A stretch of 47,971 nt of DNA, taken from the NCBI GenBank assembly GCA_016213625.1, contig JACQZZ010000059.1, forward strand, positions 1 to 47,971, read 5' to 3'. Numbering within the stretch: the stretch's first letter is position 1; each line of letters starts with the position of its first letter. This document shows, piece by piece, positions 42,351 to 47,971 of this stretch. A program made the position numbers and the translations under genes. The stretch is from Actinomycetota bacterium. GTDB taxonomy: Bacteria > Actinomycetota > Acidimicrobiia > Acidimicrobiales > Ilumatobacteraceae. The notes below the pieces were generated by a model, which saw nothing but the letters and a program-made list of their open reading frames with translations, made no database searches and was not told the DNA's origin.

Positions 42351-44356
42351 GTCAGCGCCGCCCGCAGCAGCGCCTGCCCGAGGAACTCATTGGCGATGAT
42401 CGTGGCGGCCTCGGTGGTGAAGTGCACGTGGTCCGGCCGCACGGCGGGGTCGTCGAGCATCGGCGACCCCTCGAGCCAACCCTCCAGGTCGATCACGCTC
42501 ACCTGGCCGGGCCGATCGGCTGCAATCTCGTCGATGATGCGATGCAGCACTGCGTAGCGCTCCGGCTCGGACTGCGCGTCTTCCGGCGCCAACGGACTGG
42601 GGGTCGGCACGGGGCCGTTCACCCACGCGATGCGCGGCACCCCGCGGGCGAGCAGCCCATCGGTGAGCGCGCCGAGGGAGGTGGCCATCACGGTCTCCAG
42701 TTCGGGGTCGGTGGGTGAGAGCTGGGGGCCCCCGGCAACGAGGCTGCGGTCGTGCGCGTCCCACACCGAGGTGACGATCATCACCAGGTCGGGTTGCAGC
42801 TCGGCCACCCGGTCGGGCATCAATTCGCTGACGTAGGGCCCACAGGTCTCGGTGACGTCGCGGAGTCCGAACGACAGGTCCTGGTAGCCGTCGAGCACGA
42901 GACCGCACCCCACGCCGGTGACCAGCTCCACCTGGGCCAGCTGGGGGTTGGCGGCGGCCCACGCCACCACACCGGCACCGGTGGCTTCGGCGACCGAGTC
43001 GCCCACCACCGCGATGCGCACCGGGCGCGGCGGGACGATGGCGGTCGTCGTGGTGGACGCCGGCACCGTGCTGGTGGGCGCCGACTCCGTGGCGGCCGAT
43101 CCGGTGGTGCTCGGGGCGGACGACGGCGGCACTGTCGTGAGGGGGACCAGCGGTGCGACCGACCCGGTGTCGATGGCAGCTGCATCGGCCGACTCGCTGT
43201 CGATGCCGTAGAACTTCGCAGTGGCGGGCACCACGAAGACCAGCCCGACCACGACGGCCGTGCCGGCGATGGCGGCCACCAACGTGCGCCGTGGCACGAG
43301 CCAGGTGCTGCGACGAACGGGTCGCTCGATGGCCCAATAGGACACGACCGCCAGCGCACCGGTGATGGCCCATTTCACGGCGAGGTCGGCTGCGACCGGC
43401 ATGTCCCACGCCTGCCGATCGACCAGGACGTAGACCGGCCAGTGGTACAGGTACACGCCGTAGCTCACCTTGCCGAGCGCGACGAGCGGTCGCACCGACA
43501 GCACGCGCCGCACCGCGCTCGGGGCCTGCAGCCCGTACACGAGCAGCGCGCTCAGCGCGCCGATGAGCGGCAGTGCACCTTCGTACGCAGGGCCGCTGCC
43601 GTCGGGGAACAGCACGCACGCCACCGTCAGCGCCACCAGCGCGGCAGGTGCCCACCATGCGGCTCTGGCTCCCACGGGCCGCACGGCCACCACGCACGCC
43701 ACCAGCGCGCCGAACAGGATTTCGGCCACTCGCGCCGGCGTCGCCCAGTACGCCGCGTCGGGACCCCACACCTGAGCGATGACCGGTGCGCTCACGGTGA
43801 ACAATGCCACCAGCACCGCCACCACCCGCAGCGGCGACGTGCCCCGACGGCGGCACCACCACAGGATGCCCAGGAAGGCGAGCGGCCAGCACCAGTAGAA
43901 CTGCTCCTCGATGGCCAACGACCAGTAGTGATCGAGCGGTCGGCGCAACCCGGCTTCGGCGGCGGTGAGGTCCGCATAGCTCTCGCCGCTCGCCAGCTTC
44001 ACCCAGTTGAACACCTGGAAGAGCGCGCCGAGCACGTCGCGCCGCAGTTTTTCGAGGCCGTCGAACGCGCCCGCTGCGGCCAGCACGCACACCGCGGCGA
44101 GGCACACCAGGCTGGCGGGCAACAGGCGCCGCGCGCGGCGGGTGAAGAACGCCTTCGCGTCGATGGCGCCCGTGCTCTGGTGCTCACGCAGCAGCAACGA
44201 CGTGATGAGGAATCCACTGAGCGTGAAGAACACCGACACGCCCAGATAGCCGCCGCTCATCCACGACAATCCGCCGTGGAACAGCAACACCGCCGACACG
44301 GCGAGCGCGCGCACGCCGTCGAGCGCGGGCTGATAGGCGATGGTGGAGCGGCTCAT
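42347..44356 (-). CDS. OafA-like membrane acyltransferase with SGNH domain
   Basis: A 669-residue protein that probably O-acetylates a cell-surface polysaccharide or lipid. Residues 1-360 form the Acyltransferase_3 membrane domain with about 10-11 helices; YQPALDGVRALAVSAVLLFH at the start and SLAIEEQFYWCWPLAFLG are typical. A Thr/Ser/Pro-rich linker (about 395-450) leads to an extracytoplasmic SGNH esterase-like domain with AVVGDSVAEATG and the C-terminal DHVHFT. The two-part plan resembles OatA. Start ATG 44354-44356 lacks a Shine-Dalgarno and lies 10 bases after TACCAT, so it is probably leaderless. Confidence 0.9.
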   Translation of the reverse strand: MSRSTIAYQPALDGVRALAVSAVLLFHGGLSWMSGGYLGVSVFFTLSGFLITSLLLREHQSTGAIDAKAFFTRRARRLLPASLVCLAAVCVLAAAGAFDGLEKLRRDVLGALFQVFNWVKLASGESYADLTAAEAGLRRPLDHYWSLAIEEQFYWCWPLAFLGILWWCRRRGTSPLRVVAVLVALFTVSAPVIAQVWGPDAAYWATPARVAEILFGALVACVVAVRPVGARAAWWAPAALVALTVACVLFPDGSGPAYEGALPLIGALSALLVYGLQAPSAVRRVLSVRPLVALGKVSYGVYLYHWPVYVLVDRQAWDMPVAADLAVKWAITGALAVVSYWAIERPVRRSTWLVPRRTLVAAIAGTAVVVGLVFVVPATAKFYGIDSESADAAAIDTGSVAPLVPLTTVPPSSAPSTTGSAATESAPTSTVPASTTTTAIVPPRPVRIAVVGDSVAEATGAGVVAWAAANPQLAQVELVTGVGCGLVLDGYQDLSFGLRDVTETCGPYVSELMPDRVAELQPDLVMIVTSVWDAHDRSLVAGGPQLSPTDPELETVMATSLGALTDGLLARGVPRIAWVNGPVPTPSPLAPEDAQSEPERYAVLHRIIDEIAADRPGQVSVIDLEGWLEGSPMLDDPAVRPDHVHFTTEAATIIANEFLGQALLRAALT

Positions 44357-44366
44357 TCGGGGGCCG

Positions 44367-44372
44367 ATGGTA
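44367..44372 (-). promoter_or_regulatory. Probable -10 box of the acyltransferase gene
   Basis: TACCAT on the minus strand, 10 bases before the ATG at 44356. Confidence 0.4.
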
Positions 44373-44405
44373 GGGCGCGACCGGGCCGCGCGTGCAGTAG
44401 CCCCG

Positions 44406-44843
44406 TCAGCCGGTGACCACCGGCAGGCCGGCCGCCATCCAGTCGGCGATGCCGCCCAGGTCGTACACCTGCGTGAATCCGGCGGCCACCATCGCATCGG
44501 CAGCGATGCCGCTGCGGCGTCCCGAGTGGCAGTACACCATGTACGGCTTCGCCCGATCGAGCGGCTCGATGAGTGCGCTGAACTGGCCGCCCTCGATGTC
44601 GTAGTTCACGGCACCCTCGAGATGGCCCGACGCGTACTCCTCGGCGGTGCGCACGTCGATGACCGTCAGTTCCGCGCCGAGCTGCTGGATGAGCTCCTGA
44701 CCGTGCTGCGGCGTGACCTTCGACAGCGCCTCGTTGGCCGTGGGAAGGGTGACGGACTCCGACGACGAATCGTCACCGCAGGCGGATGCGCCGAGCACCA
44801 ACGCGGCAGCGAGCAGACACGAACTGATCAGGCGACGTTCCAT
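44406..44843 (-). CDS. Rhodanese-domain lipoprotein (sulfurtransferase)
   Basis: A 145-residue exported single-domain rhodanese. The N terminus MERRLISSCLLAAALVLGAS with Cys22 looks like a lipoprotein signal, although the residue at -3 is Ala rather than Leu. The rhodanese fold includes VIDVRTAEEYASGHLEGAVN and the active-site loop VYCHSGRRSG with Cys105, which would carry the persulfide. It is probably anchored on the outside of the membrane and moves or detoxifies reactive sulfur. The promoter carries a CsoR/CstR-like palindrome, which fits persulfide or copper control. Confidence 0.9.
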   Translation of the reverse strand: MERRLISSCLLAAALVLGASACGDDSSSESVTLPTANEALSKVTPQHGQELIQQLGAELTVIDVRTAEEYASGHLEGAVNYDIEGGQFSALIEPLDRAKPYMVYCHSGRRSGIAADAMVAAGFTQVYDLGGIADWMAAGLPVVTG

Positions 44844-44849
44844 GCTGTC

Positions 44850-44855
44850 AGCCTA
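44850..44855 (-). promoter_or_regulatory. Probable -10 box of the rhodanese gene
   Basis: TAGGCT on the minus strand, 6 bases before the ATG at 44843, next to the palindrome at 44857-44870. Confidence 0.5.
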
Positions 44856-44856
44856 G

Positions 44857-44870
44857 TACCCCTAGGGGTA
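44857..44870. promoter_or_regulatory. CsoR/CstR-type operator
   Basis: TACCCCTAGGGGTA, a perfect 14-bp palindrome immediately upstream of the rhodanese -10 box, filling the -10/-35 spacer. It matches the C-tract/G-tract operators (TACCCC...GGGGTA) bound by CsoR-family repressors, including the persulfide sensor CstR, whose regulons contain rhodaneses. The regulator itself is not in the window. Confidence 0.65.
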
Positions 44871-44923
44871 TTCAGCGTCGTACCCGCCGACGGTTTCCCG
44901 ACCGTCCATGGGAGACTGGATCG

Positions 44924-46759
44924 ATGCGCTCCCGATTGTTGCTCGCCGCGGCGCTGGCATTCGTCGTACCCGTCGTGGCCGTGTCGGCCCCTCCGGCACA
45001 TGCCGCGCCCGCCGGGTGCAGGGCCAACGCCAACGGCGTCACCGAGTTCTGCGATCACTTCGACCCCACCGGTCGCAACCGCGGGGCCATCGGCCTGGTG
45101 GGCGATTCGGTGCTGCTGGGCTCGTCGCCCGGCATGAGCACGCCGAGCCTGCCCGCGTTGCTCGCCAGCAGCGGGTGGGGGCCGGTGCGGATGAGCACCG
45201 CGCTCGGAATGAGGACGTACGCATCCGCGCCGAACCTGCGTGACGCATCGCTGTTCCACTGGTTCGCCCGGTGGAAGTCCGAGGGCTTCACCCCCCGGGC
45301 CATCGCCGTGAACGTCGGGGGGAACAACCTGTCCACCTGCAGTTGGCCGAACATCGCACCCTGCAAGGCCGCCATCGACCAGGTCCTGAACGAGATCGCC
45401 GCGCAGTACCCGGCCGCCACCGTGTGGTGGGCGAAGACGAACTACCGGATGTACCCGTCGAACCAGTTCAGTCCGGGCATGCTCGGCTGGAACGCGGCAC
45501 TCGACCAGGCTGCCGCCGAGCGCAGCAACCTGCTGCTCTGGGACTGGCCGGCCGCGCTCTTGAACGCCAACCCGCCCATCATCACCGACCTGGGTGCGGT
45601 GCATCCCGTGTCGGGCACCGAGTACGTGAAGCGCAGCCGGCTCATCGCCACCGACCTCGACACCCGCATGCCCGCCAACTTCGCGGGGCCACGCATCACC
45701 CCGCCGGCACTGCCCGGCACGTCGATGGCTTTCACCCCGACGGAGGCCTCCACCGTGTACGACACCCGCACCAGCGGCGCGATGACGGCCGGGGAACATC
45801 GCACCATCGCGCTCGGTGCCGCCGCACCCGCGGCGACCGGCGTGGCGCTCACCGTCACCGCTCGCGAGGCCTCAGCGGGCGGCTATCTCCGGTTCTACGC
45901 CTGTGGCACCCCCGAGCCGGCCACGTCGAACATCAACTTCCAGCCCGGTGTCGTCCGTACGGCCCAGGTGCTCGTCGCGCTCGACGCGACGCAACAACTG
46001 TGCGTGTACTCGAACGTCGCGGTCCACTTCGACCTGGCGCTGCAGGGCACGTTCGGCCCGACCGGCCTCGGTCTCACCGCCATCACACCCACCCGCACCC
46101 TCGACACGCGGATCAGCGGACGGGCCAACGATCTCGTCGTCGCCGTGCCCGCGTCGCAGGCCGTGGCGGCGTCGATCGTGGCCGTCGGCCCGTCGGCCGG
46201 TGGCACGGTCACCGTGTACCAGTGCGGTACCGCCATCCCGTCGGCGTTCACGTTCTCGTTCGAACCCGACGAGGTGATCGCGGGCTCGATCTTCGTGGCC
46301 ACCTCAGCCAGCAACACCATCTGCGTGCACGTGAACGCCAACGACACACGCGGTGTCGACATCGTCGTCGACATCACCGGCACGTTCTCGAACGACCCGG
46401 CGGGGCTGCGCTTCTCGCCGGTCACCGGCACCCGTCTGCTGGACACTCGGTCCGGTGAGGGCGGGTGGTACGGGCGTCAGGCGCCGGGTCAGAGCATCAA
46501 CATCGTGGGCGCTCCCGGCGGCGTGGCCGCGGTCAGCGGCACGCTCACGATGGTGCAACCGCCGTCGAACTCGCACCTGCGCGCCTGGCAGTGCGGCACC
46601 GCGCTGCCGCCCACCTCGGCGGTCAATGCCCGGGGCGGGCTCGCCGCCGCGAACAACGTCACCACTGCCATCGCCGGCGATCTCACCCTCTGCGTGTGGG
46701 CCTCACAGAACACCTCGACCCTTTTCGACGTGATGGGCTACTGGGTCCACCCCGGCTGA
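44924..46759 (+). CDS. Exported SGNH-hydrolase-like protein with three C-terminal beta repeats
   Basis: A 611-residue surface or secreted protein. A Sec signal peptide ends near residue 28 (PPAHAAPAG). Residues 30-260 resemble an SGNH hydrolase: GDSVLLG at 60-66 with Ser62, an Asn-rich VNVGGNN block, and GAVHPVSG near the end. Three repeats of about 115 residues follow, starting near 268, 385 and 497, each with a [F/L]xPx-x-R-x-x-DTR signature (STVYDTRTSG, TRTLDTRISG, TRLLDTRSGE) and paired cysteines. Similar repeats occur in other actinobacterial surface proteins; their role may be cell-wall binding. Polysaccharide deacetylation is a guess. Confidence 0.78.
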   Translation: MRSRLLLAAALAFVVPVVAVSAPPAHAAPAGCRANANGVTEFCDHFDPTGRNRGAIGLVGDSVLLGSSPGMSTPSLPALLASSGWGPVRMSTALGMRTYASAPNLRDASLFHWFARWKSEGFTPRAIAVNVGGNNLSTCSWPNIAPCKAAIDQVLNEIAAQYPAATVWWAKTNYRMYPSNQFSPGMLGWNAALDQAAAERSNLLLWDWPAALLNANPPIITDLGAVHPVSGTEYVKRSRLIATDLDTRMPANFAGPRITPPALPGTSMAFTPTEASTVYDTRTSGAMTAGEHRTIALGAAAPAATGVALTVTAREASAGGYLRFYACGTPEPATSNINFQPGVVRTAQVLVALDATQQLCVYSNVAVHFDLALQGTFGPTGLGLTAITPTRTLDTRISGRANDLVVAVPASQAVAASIVAVGPSAGGTVTVYQCGTAIPSAFTFSFEPDEVIAGSIFVATSASNTICVHVNANDTRGVDIVVDITGTFSNDPAGLRFSPVTGTRLLDTRSGEGGWYGRQAPGQSINIVGAPGGVAAVSGTLTMVQPPSNSHLRAWQCGTALPPTSAVNARGGLAAANNVTTAIAGDLTLCVWASQNTSTLFDVMGYWVHPG

Positions 46760-46805
46760 CCGGACTCGCCTGTGAACCGCCGCTGACGGTGGCAGACTGC
46801 TGCCC

Positions 46806-47971
<1,166 letters not shown>

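Overview
The window is high-GC DNA (I estimate about two thirds G+C) with tightly packed genes on both strands. The longest gene-free stretch is about 220 bases. Gene content points to an actinobacterium, most likely class Acidimicrobiia. The reasons are an infB-ylxR-nusA-rimP block, an E2-lipB-lipA block, a pair of RCK potassium regulators beside an OB-fold gene, DUF222/HNH and AbiEi/DUF559 genes, and many starts that look leaderless (TANNNT, then 6-10 bases, then ATG or GTG). The class assignment is inference. Both ends are cut inside genes (infB and aceE), so this may be a whole assembly contig. No rRNA, tRNA, CRISPR array or transposase was found.

Layout. 1-2.4 kb (minus): translation/transcription operon rimP-nusA-ylxR-infB, with a strong hairpin in its leader. 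2.6-4.4 kb: proS. 4.4-7.7 kb: a cyclase-ATPase regulator and an unknown Cys/His-rich protein. 7.7-9.5 kb: SDR plus MaoC hydratase, a split beta-oxidation-type pair. 9.6-11.6 kb: exported amidase and a geranylgeranyl-reductase-like flavoprotein. 11.6-12.9 kb: an AbiEi/DUF559 nuclease-like gene bracketed by perfect palindromes and mirrored 20-bp repeat arrays. 12.9-16.6 kb: nitronate monooxygenase, M20 peptidase and MFS transporter. 16.6-26.3 kb: a methylated-amine locus (MttB-like methyltransferase, LysR, XRE-cupin regulator, two dimethylglycine/sarcosine-dehydrogenase-like proteins), interrupted by a DUF222-HNH gene that follows another perfect palindrome. 26.3-30.8 kb: lpd, E2 and a fused LipB-LipA protein. 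31-36.5 kb: a putative selenocysteine-containing thioredoxin-like lipoprotein, an OB-fold protein, two RCK proteins, a KimA-like potassium importer and a TIGR01777 epimerase. 36.5-42.4 kb: VOC, YceI/MarR, ArgJ, DUF6204, SDR, CoA-transferase and RNase HI. 42.3-46.8 kb: acyltransferase, rhodanese lipoprotein and SGNH-like surface protein. The end holds aceE.

How parts work together. AceE (E1), the E2 and Lpd would form the pyruvate dehydrogenase complex, and the LipB-LipA fusion would make the lipoyl group on E2 Lys42. The KimA-like importer and the two RCK proteins form a potassium module. The MttB/DMGDH locus suggests use of glycine betaine, dimethylglycine or sarcosine, although no corrinoid protein is present.

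The most notable points are: (1) an in-frame UGA at 31654-31656, at the first Cys position of a thioredoxin CxxC motif, with a GGUC-loop hairpin 26 bases downstream, which supports selenocysteine; (2) the palindrome/repeat-bracketed nuclease gene at 11.6-12.9 kb and a second palindrome-plus-nuclease pair at 19.1-20.6 kb; (3) the LipB-LipA fusion; (4) a CsoR/CstR-like palindrome in the promoter of the rhodanese gene.
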